Assembly: GCF_020526085.1 (NCBI RefSeq)
Contig: NZ_CP084874.1
Location: forward strand, 682,001 to 746,000
Source: Klebsiella africana
GTDB lineage: Bacteria; Pseudomonadota; Gammaproteobacteria; Enterobacterales; Enterobacteriaceae
Direction: 5' to 3'
Length of the DNA stretch: 64,000 nucleotides
Shown here: positions 10,293 to 21,688 of the stretch, piece after piece
Layout: each line of letters starts with the position of its first letter
Position numbering within the stretch: the stretch's first letter is position 1
Made by a program: the position numbers and the translations under genes
The notes under the pieces: model-generated
What the model saw: only the letters and a program-made list of their open reading frames with translations
What the model was told of the DNA's origin: nothing
The model's database searches: none

Positions 10293-11114
10293 ATGAGCGA
10301 TATACACTCGCTGCTGGTGGCGGCAATATTGGGTGTGGTTGAGGGTTTGACAGAGTTTTTACCTGTTTCCAGTACCGGTCATATGATTATTGTTGGTCAC
10401 CTGCTGGGGTTTGAAGGTGATACCGCAAATACCTTTGAAGTGGTGATTCAGTTAGGTTCGATACTCGCCGTGGTGGTGATGTTCTGGCGTCGCCTGTTCG
10501 GCCTGATCGGCATCCATTTCGGGAAACCGCCGGCGCATGAAGGCCAGGGCAGCGGCCGTTTGTCGCTTATCCATATCCTTCTCGGTATGATCCCCGCGGT
10601 GGTGATGGGGCTGATTTTCCATGACACCATTAAATCCTTGTTTAACCCGGTGAACGTGATGTACGCCCTGATTGTCGGCGGCATATTGCTGATTGCGGCG
10701 GAAGTGCTGAAGCCGAAACAGCCGCGCGCGGTCGGGATTGACGATATGACCTATCGTCAGGCGTTCGTCATCGGCTGCTTTCAGTGCCTGGCGCTGTGGC
10801 CAGGCTTCTCCCGCTCGGGGGCGACTATCTCCGGCGGCATGCTGATGGGTGTCAGCCGCTATGCGGCCTCGGAGTTCTCTTTCCTGCTGGCGGTACCGAT
10901 GATGATGGGCGCCACCGTGCTGGACGTCTACAAGAGCATCGGCTTCCTGAACATGGGCGATGTCCCGATGTTTGCCGTCGGCTTCGTGATGGCGTTTATC
11001 GTGGCGCTGATTGCGATTAAAACCTTCCTGCAGCTGATCAAACGGATCTCGTTCATTCCGTTCGCTATCTACCGCTTTATCGTCGCGGCAGCGGTGTACG
11101 TGGTCTTCTTCTAA
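10293..11114 (+). CDS. uppP: Undecaprenyl-diphosphatase UppP (BacA)
   Basis: Inner-membrane phosphatase that recycles undecaprenyl pyrophosphate to the lipid carrier used for peptidoglycan and O-antigen; its dosage affects bacitracin tolerance. The 273-residue protein contains both family motifs, [14 protein letters not shown] near residue 17 and [12 protein letters not shown] near residue 170. It follows folB by 198 bp and converges on cca, leaving only 11 bp between their ends. Confidence 0.97.
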   Translation: MSDIHSLLVAAILGVVEGLTEFLPVSSTGHMIIVGHLLGFEGDTANTFEVVIQLGSILAVVVMFWRRLFGLIGIHFGKPPAHEGQGSGRLSLIHILLGMIPAVVMGLIFHDTIKSLFNPVNVMYALIVGGILLIAAEVLKPKQPRAVGIDDMTYRQAFVIGCFQCLALWPGFSRSGATISGGMLMGVSRYAASEFSFLLAVPMMMGATVLDVYKSIGFLNMGDVPMFAVGFVMAFIVALIAIKTFLQLIKRISFIPFAIYRFIVAAAVYVVFF

Positions 11115-11125
11115 GGCCTGCGCCC

Positions 11126-12367
11126 TCAGCCTTGCGGCTGGGGGCAACGCTGTTCCTTCCACTGTGCTACCGCCGCAATTCTCCGCCGCGTCAGCTCCTC
11201 GCGAATTTCCGCTCCTTTAAAGCCCGCCGCCACGACCTCTTTAGTGGAGACCGATTGCGCCACTTCCCAGGCCTCCAGCAGCAGGCGCCCCTGCGGGTAA
11301 TCGCTGGCCTCGAAACCGGTGCGTCCGCGGACGTCGGCTTCGCTGGTGAGCGCGATCTGCTGCACGCGCTGCGGTTTGCGCCACGCGTCAATGCTGTCGA
11401 AGAGTTTGACGAGGGTTTTCGGCTGCAGGATCGGCAGGGTGTGGATCAGATCATGGTACTCCGCCACTAGTTTCGCGAGATCGCGGATATCGTTCGGCAC
11501 CCGCAGACGCACGCAGAGCTGCTCCACCAGCTTGACTCCCGCCGGACCATGGCCGTGGTGACGCGGCCAGAGCGCCTTCGGCGTCAGCCCTTTGCCGAGG
11601 TCATGGCACAAGGTGGCGAAGCGCACATCGACGTCCGGCGACAGCATCGCGGCCATCGTGACGGTCATCAGGGTGTGCAGGCCGGTGTCGATTTCCGGGT
11701 GCCACTTCGCCGGGGCCGGCACGCCGTACAGGGCGTCAATCTCCGGGAACAGCACCTTGAGGGCCTGACAGTCGCGCAGCGTCTGGAAAAAGACCTGCGG
11801 GTTGCGAGTAGTTAATGCGCTTTCCGTCTCTTTCCACACCCGCTCCGGCGTTAGATGCGCCAGCTCGCCGTCCTCAACCATCGCGGCCATCAGGGTCTGA
11901 GTCTCTTCGGCAATGCGAAAGCCGAGGTGGGCGTAGCGGGCGGCAAAGCGCGCCACGCGCAGCACGCGCAGCGGATCTTCACTAAACGCGGGAGAGACAT
12001 GGCGCAGCAGACGCTGGCGGAGATCGTTCTGTCCGCCGTAGGGGTCGATAATTGCGCCGTCGGCATCCTGGGCGAGGGCGTTGACCGTCAGGTCGCGGCG
12101 CAGCAGATCGGCTTCGAGGGTGACGTCAGGGGCGGCATAGCAGGTAAAACCGGTATAGCCCGCGCCGGATTTGCGCTCGGTGCGGGCCAGAGCATACTCT
12201 TCCCGGCTTTGCGGATGGAGGAACACGGGAAAGTCGCGGCCTACCTGTTGATAGCCCGCGTCAAGCATCTGTTGCGGGGTGGCGCCCACCACCACCCAGT
12301 CTCGGTCTTTGACCGGCAGCCCTAACAGCGCGTCACGCACCGCACCACCGACCAGATAACTCTTCAC
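11126..12367 (-). CDS. cca: Multifunctional CCA-adding enzyme / HD phosphohydrolase
   Basis: Adds and repairs the CCA end of tRNAs; gammaproteobacterial enzymes also have a phosphohydrolase activity. The start is a GTG at 12367 (product [16 protein letters not shown]) with GGGAG 8 nt upstream, giving 413 residues like E. coli Cca; the open frame extends ten codons further without support. The nucleotidyltransferase motif [10 protein letters not shown] is at residues 7-16, and the HD motif CHDLGKG is in the C-terminal half. The last codons form a GC hairpin (11123-11144) that may help end convergent transcription. Confidence 0.96.
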   Translation of the reverse strand: MKSYLVGGAVRDALLGLPVKDRDWVVVGATPQQMLDAGYQQVGRDFPVFLHPQSREEYALARTERKSGAGYTGFTCYAAPDVTLEADLLRRDLTVNALAQDADGAIIDPYGGQNDLRQRLLRHVSPAFSEDPLRVLRVARFAARYAHLGFRIAEETQTLMAAMVEDGELAHLTPERVWKETESALTTRNPQVFFQTLRDCQALKVLFPEIDALYGVPAPAKWHPEIDTGLHTLMTVTMAAMLSPDVDVRFATLCHDLGKGLTPKALWPRHHGHGPAGVKLVEQLCVRLRVPNDIRDLAKLVAEYHDLIHTLPILQPKTLVKLFDSIDAWRKPQRVQQIALTSEADVRGRTGFEASDYPQGRLLLEAWEVAQSVSTKEVVAAGFKGAEIREELTRRRIAAVAQWKEQRCPQPQG

Positions 12368-12428
12368 GCCTGATTCTCCCGTATCTGTTTTTCGCAAGAT
12401 GATACGTAAGTCTGGCAGAGAAGACGAA

Positions 12429-13049
12429 TTAGTTCATCCACCGATCTTTACGTTTGCGGCTTGGCACCAGATGCGGCAATACCAGACCGAGCAGCAGACC
12501 GACGCCCAGCACACCGCCGCCGTACATAAACCACTGCATGATAATGGTACGCTGTTTATCATCAAGCTGCAGATTTGCCGCATTCACCTTCTTCTGCGCG
12601 ACAACCAGCTCGTTTTTCAACTTTTGGTTCTCGTCCTTCAGCGCGTTAATCACGCTGTCGCTGCCGGCGACTTTCTTCTGCATATCCGCCGTGCGCTGGT
12701 TCCAGGTGGCGTCGATGTTATTCAGTTTATCGGTCAGCGTTTTGACCTGGTTTTCCAGATCCGGGACGCGGGTGCGCAGGCTGGGCTCGTTGCTCAGCTC
12801 TTTCAGCGGGATCCAGGCGGTACGGCCATTACTGTCGCGAATTTGCGCGTAACTGGTGCTGTCGTTCGTTTGCAGTACCGACACTTCTTCCCCGGCGTTG
12901 ATGGTGCCGACCAGACGATAATTATCGCCCGGGCCGCTGCGAACCCAGGTGTTCAGCTCATCGGAAACGTAGCGCTTTTCTTCTGCGTGAACCGCCGTGG
13001 CGGCGCTAAGCGCGAGCAAAGTAAAAGTAATCAGGCGTAATTTTGGCAT
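12429..13049 (-). CDS. ygiM: SH3-domain inner-membrane protein YgiM
   Basis: TIGR04211-family protein of unknown exact role, 206 residues. Visible parts are a signal peptide (residues 1 to about 22, ending VHA), a bacterial SH3 domain around residues 25-90 ([25 protein letters not shown]), a coiled coil at roughly 95-165, and one membrane segment near 170-190 followed by a basic tail. It is divergent from ygiF, as in E. coli. The layout suggests a periplasmic SH3 domain tethered to the inner membrane. Confidence 0.93.
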   Translation of the reverse strand: MPKLRLITFTLLALSAATAVHAEEKRYVSDELNTWVRSGPGDNYRLVGTINAGEEVSVLQTNDSTSYAQIRDSNGRTAWIPLKELSNEPSLRTRVPDLENQVKTLTDKLNNIDATWNQRTADMQKKVAGSDSVINALKDENQKLKNELVVAQKKVNAANLQLDDKQRTIIMQWFMYGGGVLGVGLLLGLVLPHLVPSRKRKDRWMN

Positions 13050-13263
13050 CAGGTCATCGTTTGGTCATAAAAAGTGGAACGATAGTAGAGGCATCGCCAG
13101 AGCGACGCAAAGTTTTCCGCCACAATCGGAATCATCCAGGAGGTGGCCCGGCAAAAAGCGCGTTGCATGGCGATTCGCCGCAAAATACTATCTACTGACA
13201 AAAAATATCGTCGTAAGTTCGCCGCAATTTGTCGGCGCAGCACAGAAGCGGAAGAATTCAGTC

Positions 13264-14562
13264 ATGGCTCAAGAAATCGAACTCAAGTTTATCGTCGCTC
13301 AGGATGGGGTAGAGACGCTGCGCGAGCAGCTCAATGCGCTCGAGGCGAAACATACGCCCGCGGGCCAGTTACTGAACATTTACTACGAAACCGCCGATAA
13401 CTGGCTGCGTCGTCACGATATGGGGCTGCGCATCCGCGGCGATCAGGGGCGTTATGAGATGACGCTGAAAATCGCTGGCCGGGTGGTCGGCGGCCTGCAC
13501 CAGCGCCCGGAATACAATATTCCTCTCGATAAACCGGCGCTGGCGCTTGAGCGCCTGCCGGCGGAGGTCTGGCCGCAAGGGGAACTTCCGGCCGCGCTGG
13601 CGGAGCATGTCCAGCCGCTGTTCAGCACCGATTTTGCCCGTGAACGTTGGGTGATCCAGGAAGGAAAGAGTGAGATTGAGATTGCCCTCGATCGCGGCGA
13701 AGTGAAGGCGGGCGAACATCAGGAGCCGATCTGCGAGCTGGAGCTGGAACTGCTCGCCGGGGAGACCGCCGATCTGCTGCGCCTTGCGCACCGTCTGCTG
13801 GAGAGCGGCGTCCTGCGTCAGGGGAGCCTGAGCAAAGCCGCGCGCGGGTATCATCTGGCGCAAGGTAACAATGAGCGTCCGGTGACCCGGCTGTCGGTGC
13901 TGCCGGTGGCGGCGAAGGCCAGCGTGGAGCAGGGGCTGGAGGCGGCGCTGGAGAGTGCCCTGGCGCACTGGCTGTATCACGACGAGATCTGGCTGCGCGG
14001 CAACGCGAAAGCCAAAGTGGAAATTCTGCTGGCCATAGCCCGCGTGCGCCATGCCCTCGTGCTGTTCGGCGGCATCGTGCCGCGTAAGGCGACCACCCAC
14101 CTCCGCGCGTTGCTGAACGACGCCGACGCCGTTCTGCTGGCTGCGGACACCGCCGACGAAGCGTTATTCCGCACCGAGGTCGTCGGCGCCAAACTGGCCC
14201 TGACCGAATGGCTGGTCCAGCGCGGCTGGCGTCCGTTCCTCAACGAGGCGGGAGAGAAAAAAATAGCCGGCTCGTTCAAACGGTTTGCCGATATAAACCT
14301 CTCCCGGGCGGCGGCCGAGCTGCGTAGCGCCGTGCAGCATCTGGCGGTCGAAGATGCCGCCGACCAGTTGCCGAAGCTGGCGCGCGACATCGACAGCGTC
14401 CAGCTGCTGGCGGGCGCCTATGGCGACGCCGTCGCGCCGTGGCTGGAGAACTGGCAGGAGCTTCAGCGTGCGATAGAACATGACGACCGCAGCGTCTTTG
14501 AATATTTCCGTCGCCAGGCGCTGGCTGCGGAGCCGTTCTGGCTGCATAGTGGAAAACGATAA
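13264..14562 (+). CDS. ygiF: Inorganic triphosphatase YgiF (CYTH-CHAD)
   Basis: Hydrolyses inorganic tripolyphosphate. The 432-residue protein starts [11 protein letters not shown] and has the CYTH ExExK motif (EIELK) at the N-terminus, the CYTH barrel to about residue 200, and a C-terminal helical CHAD domain rich in His and Arg. The start ATG at 13264 was chosen because the family motif begins there; the frame continues upstream to 12997 through the ygiM promoter, which is not coding. glnE follows after 20 bp, and ygiF-glnE-hldE are probably co-transcribed. Confidence 0.95.
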   Translation: MAQEIELKFIVAQDGVETLREQLNALEAKHTPAGQLLNIYYETADNWLRRHDMGLRIRGDQGRYEMTLKIAGRVVGGLHQRPEYNIPLDKPALALERLPAEVWPQGELPAALAEHVQPLFSTDFARERWVIQEGKSEIEIALDRGEVKAGEHQEPICELELELLAGETADLLRLAHRLLESGVLRQGSLSKAARGYHLAQGNNERPVTRLSVLPVAAKASVEQGLEAALESALAHWLYHDEIWLRGNAKAKVEILLAIARVRHALVLFGGIVPRKATTHLRALLNDADAVLLAADTADEALFRTEVVGAKLALTEWLVQRGWRPFLNEAGEKKIAGSFKRFADINLSRAAAELRSAVQHLAVEDAADQLPKLARDIDSVQLLAGAYGDAVAPWLENWQELQRAIEHDDRSVFEYFRRQALAAEPFWLHSGKR

Positions 14563-14582
14563 TTACAGGCCAGGGAGCCCCT

Positions 14583-17420
14583 ATGATGCCGCTTTCTTCG
14601 CAGTTACAGCAGCACTGGCAGACGGTCGCTGACCGCCTGCCAGCGGATTTTCCCGTCGACGAACTGAGCCCGCAGGCCCGGTCGGTGATGGTGTTCAGTG
14701 ATTTTGTCGAGCAGAGTGTTATCGCCCAGCCGGGCTGGCTGAACGAGCTTGCGGACTCCGCGCCGGAGGCGGAAGAATGGCGGCATTATGAGGCGTGGCT
14801 GCAGGATCGCCTGCAGGCCGTCACTGACGAAGCGGGGTTGATGCGGGAGCTGCGTCTCTTCCGCCGCCAGATGATGGTCCGCATCGCCTGGGCGCAGGCG
14901 CTGTCGCTGGTGAGCGAAGAAGAGACGCTGCAGCAGCTGAGCGCCCTGGCGGAGACCCTGATTGTCGCCGCCCGCGACTGGCTGTATGCCGCCTGCTGTA
15001 AGGAGTGGGGAACGCCCTGCAATGCCGAGGGCCAGCCGCAGCCGCTGCTGATCCTCGGGATGGGAAAGCTGGGCGGCGGCGAACTGAACTTCTCTTCCGA
15101 TATCGATCTGATTTTTGCCTGGCCTGAACATGGCGCCACCCGCGGCGGCCGTCGCGAGCTGGATAATGCCCAGTTCTTTACCCGCCTGGGGCAGCGGCTG
15201 ATCAAGGCGCTGGATCAGCCGACGCAGGACGGCTTTGTTTATCGGGTGGATATGCGCCTGCGGCCCTTTGGTGACAGCGGGCCGCTGGTGCTCAGCTTTG
15301 CGGCGCTGGAGGATTATTACCAGGAGCAGGGCCGGGACTGGGAACGCTACGCGATGGTGAAAGCGCGGATCATGGGCGATAACGACGGCGCCTACGCCAG
15401 CGAACTGCGCGCGATGCTCCGTCCCTTCGTCTTCCGCCGCTATATCGACTTCAGCGTGATCCAGTCGCTGCGTAACATGAAAGGCATGATCGCCCGTGAA
15501 GTGCGACGTCGCGGGCTGAAAGACAACATCAAGCTCGGCGCCGGCGGGATCCGTGAAATTGAGTTTATCGTTCAGGTCTTTCAGCTGATCCGCGGCGGTC
15601 GTGAACCTGCGCTGCAGCAGCGCGCCCTGCTGCCGACGCTGGCGGCGATTGATGAGCTACATCTGTTGCCGGAAGGCGACGCGGCGCTGCTGCGCGCGGC
15701 CTATCTGTTCCTGCGCCGGCTGGAAAACCTGCTGCAGAGCATCAACGATGAGCAGACCCAGACTCTGCCGCAGGATGAACTCAACCGCGCCAGGCTGGCG
15801 TGGGGGATGCATACCGATAACTGGGAGACGCTGAGCGCGCAGTTGGATAACCATATGGCCAACGTGCGGCGGGTGTTCAATGAGCTGATTGGCGATGATG
15901 AGGCCCAGTCCCCGGATGAGCAACTGGCGGAGTACTGGCGCGAGCTGTGGCAGGATGCGCTGGAAGAAGATGACGCCAGCCCGGCGCTGGCGCATTTAAA
16001 CGATACCGATCGCCGCAGCGTGCTGGCGCTGATTGCCGATTTCCGCAAAGAGCTGGATCGGCGCACCATCGGCCCGCGTGGCCGCCAGGTGCTGGATCAG
16101 CTGATGCCGCATCTGCTGAGCGAAATCTGCTCGCGCGCCGATGCGCCGCTGCCTCTGGCGCGGATCACGCCGCTGTTGACCGGGATCGTCACTCGCACCA
16201 CCTATCTTGAACTGCTGAGCGAATTCCCCGGCGCGCTGAAACACCTGATTACGCTCTGCGCGGCATCGCCGATGGTCGCCAGCCAGCTGGCGCGCCACCC
16301 GCTGCTGCTGGATGAGCTGCTGGATCCCAACACCCTCTATCAGCCGACGGCGACCGATGCCTATCGCGACGAGCTGCGCCAGTATCTGCTGCGCGTGCCG
16401 GAAGAGGATGAAGAGCAGCAGCTGGAGGCGTTGCGCCAGTTCAAGCAGGCGCAGCAGCTGCATATCGCCGCGGCGGATATCGCTGGCACCCTGCCGGTGA
16501 TGAAGGTTAGCGATCACTTAACCTGGCTTGCCGAAGCGATCCTCGATGCGGTGGTGCAGCAGGCATGGGGGCAGATGGTAGCCCGCTACGGCCAGCCGAC
16601 CCACCTGCACGATCGCCAGGGGCGCGGCTTCGCCGTCGTCGGCTACGGTAAGCTCGGCGGCTGGGAGCTGGGCTACAGCTCCGATCTCGACCTGGTGTTC
16701 CTCCATGACTGCCCGGCGGAGGTGATGACCGACGGCGAGCGGGAGATTGACGGCCGTCAGTTCTATCTGCGGCTGGCCCAGCGGATCATGCACCTGTTCA
16801 GCACCCGCACCTCGTCCGGTATTCTCTACGAAGTGGACGCCCGGCTGCGCCCTTCTGGCGCGGCGGGGATGCTGGTCACCACCGCTGACGCGTTTGCCGA
16901 CTATCAGCAGAACGAGGCCTGGACGTGGGAGCATCAGGCGCTGGTGCGCGCCCGTGTGGTCTATGGCGACCCGGCGCTGCAGGCGCGCTTTGACGCCATT
17001 CGTCGCGATATCCTGACCACCCCGCGGGAGGGTGCAACCCTGCAGACCGAGGTTCGCGAGATGCGCGAGAAGATGCGCGCCCACCTTGGCAACAAGCATG
17101 CCGATCGTTTTGATATCAAAGCCGATGCCGGTGGGATCACGGATATTGAATTTATTACCCAGTATCTGGTCCTACGCTATGCCAGCGACAAGCCGAAGCT
17201 GACCCGCTGGTCTGATAACGTGCGTATTCTCGAGCTGCTGGCGCAGAACGACATCATGGATGAGGAGGAAGCGCGTGCCTTAACGCACGCGTACACTACC
17301 TTGCGTGATGCGCTCCATCATCTGGCCCTGCAGGAGCTGCCGGGACACGTGGCGCCAGAGGCCTTCAGCCGGGAGCGTGAACAGGTCAGCGCCAGCTGGC
17401 AGAAGTGGCTGATGGCTTAA
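14583..17420 (+). CDS. glnE: Glutamine synthetase adenylyltransferase/adenylyl-removing enzyme
   Basis: Bifunctional enzyme that adenylylates and deadenylylates glutamine synthetase in response to PII and glutamine. The 945-residue protein has two nucleotidyltransferase domains. The N-terminal deadenylylase has [16 protein letters not shown] with D173 and D175; the C-terminal adenylylase has [16 protein letters not shown] near residue 700. Both catalytic Asp pairs are intact. Two adjacent ATGs (14583 and 14586) are possible starts; the second has slightly better spacing from GGGAG. Confidence 0.98.
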   Translation: MMPLSSQLQQHWQTVADRLPADFPVDELSPQARSVMVFSDFVEQSVIAQPGWLNELADSAPEAEEWRHYEAWLQDRLQAVTDEAGLMRELRLFRRQMMVRIAWAQALSLVSEEETLQQLSALAETLIVAARDWLYAACCKEWGTPCNAEGQPQPLLILGMGKLGGGELNFSSDIDLIFAWPEHGATRGGRRELDNAQFFTRLGQRLIKALDQPTQDGFVYRVDMRLRPFGDSGPLVLSFAALEDYYQEQGRDWERYAMVKARIMGDNDGAYASELRAMLRPFVFRRYIDFSVIQSLRNMKGMIAREVRRRGLKDNIKLGAGGIREIEFIVQVFQLIRGGREPALQQRALLPTLAAIDELHLLPEGDAALLRAAYLFLRRLENLLQSINDEQTQTLPQDELNRARLAWGMHTDNWETLSAQLDNHMANVRRVFNELIGDDEAQSPDEQLAEYWRELWQDALEEDDASPALAHLNDTDRRSVLALIADFRKELDRRTIGPRGRQVLDQLMPHLLSEICSRADAPLPLARITPLLTGIVTRTTYLELLSEFPGALKHLITLCAASPMVASQLARHPLLLDELLDPNTLYQPTATDAYRDELRQYLLRVPEEDEEQQLEALRQFKQAQQLHIAAADIAGTLPVMKVSDHLTWLAEAILDAVVQQAWGQMVARYGQPTHLHDRQGRGFAVVGYGKLGGWELGYSSDLDLVFLHDCPAEVMTDGEREIDGRQFYLRLAQRIMHLFSTRTSSGILYEVDARLRPSGAAGMLVTTADAFADYQQNEAWTWEHQALVRARVVYGDPALQARFDAIRRDILTTPREGATLQTEVREMREKMRAHLGNKHADRFDIKADAGGITDIEFITQYLVLRYASDKPKLTRWSDNVRILELLAQNDIMDEEEARALTHAYTTLRDALHHLALQELPGHVAPEAFSREREQVSASWQKWLMA

Positions 17421-17478
17421 CTATAAAATCGGGTGTGCTATTATCGCGCGCAAAGTTTGCGTCTCGCAGGAGAGAGTC

Positions 17479-18912
17479 ATGAAAGTAACGCTGCCGGAGT
17501 TTGAACGTGCAGGAGTGTTGGTGGTGGGTGATGTGATGCTGGACCGCTACTGGTACGGCCCCACCAGTCGTATTTCCCCGGAAGCCCCGGTGCCGGTGGT
17601 GAAGGTGGAAAATATCGAAGAACGTCCTGGCGGCGCGGCAAACGTAGCGATGAACATCGCCTCCCTGGGGGCAACGTCGCGCCTGGTGGGATTGACCGGA
17701 ATTGATGACGCCGCCCGTGCGCTGAGCCAGGCGCTGGCTAACGTCAATGTGAAGTGCGACTTCGTCTCCGTCCCGACTCACCCGACCATCACCAAACTGC
17801 GGGTGCTGTCGCGCAACCAGCAGCTGATCCGCCTCGACTTTGAAGAGGGCTTCTCCGGCGTCGATCCGCAGCCGATGCACGAGCGCATTCAGCAGGCGCT
17901 GGGCTCTATTGGCGCGCTGGTCCTTTCGGACTACGCCAAAGGGGCGCTGAGCAGTGTCCAGACCATGATCCGGCTCGCACGTGAAGCGGGCGTGCCGGTG
18001 CTGATCGATCCGAAAGGCACCGATTTCGAACGCTACCGCGGCGCGACGTTGCTCACCCCGAACCTCTCTGAGTTTGAAGCGGTGGTAGGCAAGTGTCAGG
18101 ATGAAGCGGAGATCGTTGAGCGCGGCATGAAGCTCATCGCCGAATTCGAACTGTCGGCGCTGCTGGTGACGCGCTCTGAGCAGGGGATGACGCTGCTGCA
18201 GCCGGGACGTCCGCCGCTGCATATGCCGACCCAGGCCCAGGAAGTGTACGACGTGACCGGCGCCGGCGACACGGTGATTGGCGTGCTGGCGGCAACCCTG
18301 GCGTCCGGCAACACCCTGGAAGAGGCCTGCTATTTCGCTAACGCCGCGGCGGGCGTGGTGGTCGGTAAGCTGGGTACCTCCACGGTTTCCCCTGTCGAGC
18401 TGGAAAACGCGGTCCGTGGCCGGGCTGAGACCGGCTTCGGAGTGATGAGCGAAGAGGAACTCAAACAGGCGGTTGCGGCAGCGCGCAAGCGCGGCGAGAA
18501 AGTGGTGATGACCAACGGCGTCTTCGACATTCTGCATGCAGGCCATGTCTCCTATCTGGCGAATGCGCGCAAGCTGGGCGACCGTCTGATCGTGGCGGTT
18601 AACAGCGATGCCTCCACCAAACGTCTGAAAGGCGAAACCCGTCCGGTGAACCCGCTGGAACAGCGGATGATCGTGCTGGGGGCGCTGGAGGCCGTCGACT
18701 GGGTGGTCTCCTTCGAAGAAGATACCCCGCAGCGCCTGATCGCTGGCATCCTGCCGGACCTGCTGGTGAAAGGCGGCGACTATAAACCGGAACAGATCGC
18801 CGGCAGCGAAGAGGTCTGGGCGAACGGTGGGGAAGTGCTGGTGCTCAACTTTGAAGATGGTTGCTCGACCACCAATATTATTAAGAAAATACAAAAAGAT
18901 AGCGAAAAATAA
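17479..18912 (+). CDS. hldE: Bifunctional heptose-7-phosphate kinase / heptose-1-phosphate adenylyltransferase HldE
   Basis: Makes ADP-heptose for the inner core of LPS. The 477-residue fusion has an N-terminal PfkB-type kinase (DVTGAGDT motif near residue 260) and a C-terminal nucleotidyltransferase with [12 protein letters not shown] near residues 347-358. The start ATG has CAGGAGAG at good spacing. It lies 58 bp after glnE and ends before a strong terminator. The long open frame on the opposite strand (17386-18894) is a GC-codon shadow. Confidence 0.98.
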   Translation: MKVTLPEFERAGVLVVGDVMLDRYWYGPTSRISPEAPVPVVKVENIEERPGGAANVAMNIASLGATSRLVGLTGIDDAARALSQALANVNVKCDFVSVPTHPTITKLRVLSRNQQLIRLDFEEGFSGVDPQPMHERIQQALGSIGALVLSDYAKGALSSVQTMIRLAREAGVPVLIDPKGTDFERYRGATLLTPNLSEFEAVVGKCQDEAEIVERGMKLIAEFELSALLVTRSEQGMTLLQPGRPPLHMPTQAQEVYDVTGAGDTVIGVLAATLASGNTLEEACYFANAAAGVVVGKLGTSTVSPVELENAVRGRAETGFGVMSEEELKQAVAAARKRGEKVVMTNGVFDILHAGHVSYLANARKLGDRLIVAVNSDASTKRLKGETRPVNPLEQRMIVLGALEAVDWVVSFEEDTPQRLIAGILPDLLVKGGDYKPEQIAGSEEVWANGGEVLVLNFEDGCSTTNIIKKIQKDSEK

Positions 18913-18949
18913 CCTTTTCGTTATTCACCCGCCTGGGCGGTGAAGCTCT

Positions 18950-18987
18950 ACGGCCTGCGATAGCGATATCGCGGGCCGTTTTTATTT
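18950..18987 (+). terminator. Rho-independent terminator after hldE
   Basis: Stem ACGGCCTGCGATA/TATCGCGGGCCGT with one mismatch and a short loop, followed by TTTTTATTT, 38 bp past the hldE stop codon. Confidence 0.85.
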
Positions 18988-19130
18988 AATGATGTGGAAA
19001 ATGATTTGGCGCAATAAATAATCAGATTGAGCGCATTTTTCGTACAAAACGCGCTAGGGTAAGGATAAATACTGAAGTGAGTAAAAGGCATATGACTGAT
19101 CAGAACATCCACCGCTGAAGGAGTATGCGC

Positions 19131-19328
19131 ATGAACCATAACGATATGTATTCAATGAAGAATTTTGATTTCCTGGCGCGGAGTTTCGCCAGAATGCACG
19201 CCCAAGGCCAGCCAGTTGATCTTCAGGCCATTGTCGGCAATATGGATGAAGAACATCGTGAATGGTTTTGCCAGCGCTATGAACTGTACTGTCGCCAGGT
19301 GAGTAACCAGGTGGAAGCCGCGCACTAA
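19131..19328 (+). CDS. glgS: Surface composition regulator GlgS (ScoR)
   Basis: Small protein first linked to glycogen accumulation and later shown in E. coli to repress motility and affect surface structures. The 65-residue product contains the GlgS core [15 protein letters not shown] and [11 protein letters not shown]. The ATG at 19131 was chosen because AAGGAG (19118-19123) lies 7 nt upstream; an ATG at 19125 is only 1 nt from it. It stands alone between the hldE terminator and its own terminator. Confidence 0.93.
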   Translation: MNHNDMYSMKNFDFLARSFARMHAQGQPVDLQAIVGNMDEEHREWFCQRYELYCRQVSNQVEAAH

Positions 19329-19338
19329 GCCAAACGCC

Positions 19339-19366
19339 AAACGGGCCCCTGAGGGCCCGTTTTTTT
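19339..19366 (+). terminator. Terminator after glgS, convergent with ubiK
   Basis: Perfect stem AACGGGCCC/GGGCCCGTT with a CTGA loop followed by a T-run, 11 bp after the glgS stop and ending at the ubiK stop codon. Confidence 0.9.
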
Positions 19367-19637
19367 ACTGCTGCTCTTCGCTGCCAGGCGTCGGCGCCGG
19401 GCGGTTTTCGAGGTCATTCAGACGCTGCTCCAGCAACGCCAGTTTTTCGCGGGTCCGCAGCAGCACCTGGGTCTGCACATCAAACTCTTCGCGGCTAACC
19501 AGATCCAGACGGGTCAGCTGCGACTGCAGCGCCTGACGGATTTTCTTCTCAACATCCTCACCCAGATCGCGAAGTCCTTTTGGCATCGACTCATGGACCT
19601 GGCGGGCGATTTGTTCAATTTTTTTCGGGTCAATCAT
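19365..19637 (-). CDS. ubiK: Ubiquinone biosynthesis accessory factor UbiK
   Basis: UbiK (YqiC) binds UbiJ and helps assemble the cytosolic ubiquinone-synthesis complex under aerobic conditions. The 90-residue protein starts [16 protein letters not shown] and ends in a C-terminal coiled coil around [19 protein letters not shown] and a Pro/Glu-rich tail, the BMFP family pattern. It is a single gene transcribed toward glgS. Confidence 0.94.
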   Translation of the reverse strand: MIDPKKIEQIARQVHESMPKGLRDLGEDVEKKIRQALQSQLTRLDLVSREEFDVQTQVLLRTREKLALLEQRLNDLENRPAPTPGSEEQQ

Positions 19638-19759
19638 GGTGGTTTCCTGCTCGGGTCGGATGATTGATCATTGTAGTGCGAACCTGGCCGCCTATAAACC
19701 AGAAATGTTTGAAGCTTATGCATTGCCGAGGATAGTCAATAGCGTTATAGTTATCTCGC

Positions 19760-19908
19760 TTATTCTCAGGGCGGGGCGAAATTCCCCACCGGCGGTAAAT
19801 CAACCATCGCGTTGAAAGCCCGCGAGCGCTTCCCGTGACCACGGGAAGGTCAGCAGATCCGGTGTAATTCCGGGGCCGACGGTTAAAGTCCGGATGGGAG
19901 AGAGTAAC
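19760..19908 (+). ncRNA. FMN riboswitch (RFN element) upstream of ribB
   Basis: The conserved RFN blocks are visible in order: TCAGGGCGGGG near the 5' end, GAAATTCCCCACCGGCGGTAA, GAAAGCCCGCGAGCG, GATCCGGTGTAATTCCGG, and GGCCGACGGTTAAAGTCCGGATGGGAGAGAG at the 3' end (each quoted only in part here: key parts are 19768-19776, 19779-19799, 19814-19827, 19856-19873 and 19874-19903). It sits about 105 bp before ribB. In enterobacteria this aptamer lowers ribB expression when FMN is high; the leader is known as sroG in E. coli. Confidence 0.96.
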
Positions 19909-20014
19909 GACACAGTCGGGCCAGAGCCCGCTCGCGTTGACTTTTGCCGCTAAACCGGCACTCCTAAGACTGCCCTGATTCTGGTAACCATAATTTTAAT
20001 GAGGTTTTTTTACC

Positions 20015-20668
20015 ATGAATCAGACGCTCCTTTCTTCTTTTGGTACCGCTTTTGAACGTGTGGAACACGCTTTGGACGCCCTGCGCGAAGGTCGCGGTGT
20101 GATGGTGCTTGACGATGAAGACCGTGAAAACGAAGGTGATATGATCTTCGCCGCCGAAACCATGACCGTTGAGCAGATGGCGCTGACCATTCGTCACGGC
20201 AGCGGCATTGTGTGCCTGTGCCTGACCGAAGATCGCCGCAAACAGCTGGATCTGCCGATGATGGTGGAAAACAACACCAGCGCCTACGGCACCGGCTTTA
20301 CCGTGACCATCGAAGCGGCCGAAGGTGTGACCACCGGCGTCTCAGCTGCTGACCGCGTTACCACTGTGCGCGCGGCGATTGCCGATGGCGCGAAACCTTC
20401 CGATCTCAACCGTCCCGGCCACGTTTTCCCACTGCGTGCGCAGCCGGGTGGCGTACTGACCCGCGGCGGCCACACTGAAGCCACTATCGACCTCGTGACC
20501 CTCGCAGGCTTTAAACCAGCGGGTGTGCTGTGTGAGCTGACCAACGACGATGGCACCATGGCGCGCGCGCCGGAATGCATCGCGTTTGCTAAGCAGCACA
20601 ATATGGCGATCGTCACGATTGAAGATCTGGTGGCCTACCGTCGCGAACATGAGCGTAAAGCCAGCTAA
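20015..20668 (+). CDS. ribB: 3,4-dihydroxy-2-butanone 4-phosphate synthase RibB
   Basis: Converts ribulose 5-phosphate to the four-carbon precursor of riboflavin. The 217-residue protein has the E. coli length and the family segments [16 protein letters not shown] (acidic metal site, residues about 33-48) and [18 protein letters not shown]. It is preceded by the FMN riboswitch and followed by a terminator, so it is a self-contained regulated unit. The start ATG has GAGG 11 nt upstream. Confidence 0.98.
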   Translation: MNQTLLSSFGTAFERVEHALDALREGRGVMVLDDEDRENEGDMIFAAETMTVEQMALTIRHGSGIVCLCLTEDRRKQLDLPMMVENNTSAYGTGFTVTIEAAEGVTTGVSAADRVTTVRAAIADGAKPSDLNRPGHVFPLRAQPGGVLTRGGHTEATIDLVTLAGFKPAGVLCELTNDDGTMARAPECIAFAKQHNMAIVTIEDLVAYRREHERKAS

Positions 20669-20690
20669 TTAGCGGTTTTTGACGCCAGCG

Positions 20691-20726
20691 AACACAGCCC
20701 ACCTTGTCGTGGGCTGTGTTGTTTTT
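20691..20726 (+). terminator. Terminator after ribB
   Basis: Perfect 12-bp stem AACACAGCCCAC/GTGGGCTGTGTT with a 6-nt loop and GTTTTTG tail, 22 bp after ribB. Confidence 0.92.
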
Positions 20727-20731
20727 GCGCC

Positions 20732-21502
20732 TCAACCAATGCCCATCGTCTGGAGCACCACCAGGCTTAACCCCATCACCGACATTCCGCACAGGACGCC
20801 ATAGCTCGGGTTGCTCTGCGGGTCGATCTCTTTTGCCAGCGGCATCAGTTCATCGACCGACAGCGCCACCATAATTCCGGCCACGGCAGCCATGATCGCC
20901 CCCATGACCAGCGGTGAGACCAGGCTCCCCAGAATCAGCCACGCCAGCACGCCGCCCAAAATCTCCGCCATGCCGGAAAGCCCGGCCCAGAGCACCGCCT
21001 TGCTGCGCGAGCCTGTGGCGGCATACACCGGTCCGGCAACCGCCAGTCCTTCAGGAATATTGTGCAGGGCGACGGCAAGGGCGACCCCCATGCCAAGCTC
21101 CAGGTTGTTGCTGGCCGTGACATAGGTGGCGATCCCTTCCGGGAAGTTATGCAGGCTGATCCCCAGCGTCAGAAGAATTGCGGTGCGACGTAAATTGCGC
21201 GGGCGCGGCGTGGCGGAAGTCATCAGATCCTGCGGGTGAGCGTGCGGCAGCAGACGGTCGAGGCCAAAATAGCCCAGCAAACCGATAACAAACATGCCGT
21301 AACCGATCAGCGGCGAAATCTGCTCGGTAGCCAGCGCCGCCGGCAGCATTTCCATCAAGGAAATCAATAGCATGATCCCGGCGGCAAAGCCGAGAGAGAA
21401 GCCAAGTAGCCGATTAGAAGGTTTTTGGCCAATCACACCGAATATGGCACCAATAAATGTTGCGCTGCCAGCTAACAGTGTCAATATTAAGGGGGATGAC
21501 AT
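20732..21502 (-). CDS. zupT: Zinc transporter ZupT
   Basis: ZIP-family importer of zinc and other divalent metals in the inner membrane. The 256-residue protein (start ATG at 21502, with GGGAGAGAAG upstream; the GTG at 21505 is an alternative) has eight predicted membrane segments and the metal-coordinating motifs SLHNFPEG and ALHNIPEG in helices IV and V. A His-containing loop PHAHPQD is present. It is convergent with ribB and divergent from ygiD, as in E. coli. Confidence 0.96.
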   Translation of the reverse strand: MSSPLILTLLAGSATFIGAIFGVIGQKPSNRLLGFSLGFAAGIMLLISLMEMLPAALATEQISPLIGYGMFVIGLLGYFGLDRLLPHAHPQDLMTSATPRPRNLRRTAILLTLGISLHNFPEGIATYVTASNNLELGMGVALAVALHNIPEGLAVAGPVYAATGSRSKAVLWAGLSGMAEILGGVLAWLILGSLVSPLVMGAIMAAVAGIMVALSVDELMPLAKEIDPQSNPSYGVLCGMSVMGLSLVVLQTMGIG

Positions 21503-21688
21503 CACTTCTCTCCCGGTAATAATAAGTGCATACGCGTATATTGCCTGAGGACGTGCGTGGACGACACGCCTCTTTACCGCTAATTACATTCAAATTTTCT
21601 GACGATCATCATCATGGTTATCTGAGTTTATCCTGGCGCAAAAGCGCGTAATGTGAACACATTATATTGACTCACTAAGGATATCATC

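Noticed and set aside
12997-13263. N-terminal extension of ygiF
   Set aside because: It crosses the ygiM start and promoter region; the conserved CYTH motif begins right after the ATG at 13264.
17386-18894. Long minus-strand open frame (502 codons) opposite hldE
   Set aside because: Coding content of hldE is beyond doubt; the opposite frame stays open because of GC-rich third positions. Similar shadows face mtcB (59808-61112), yqhD (43386-44645) and parC (36632-37681).
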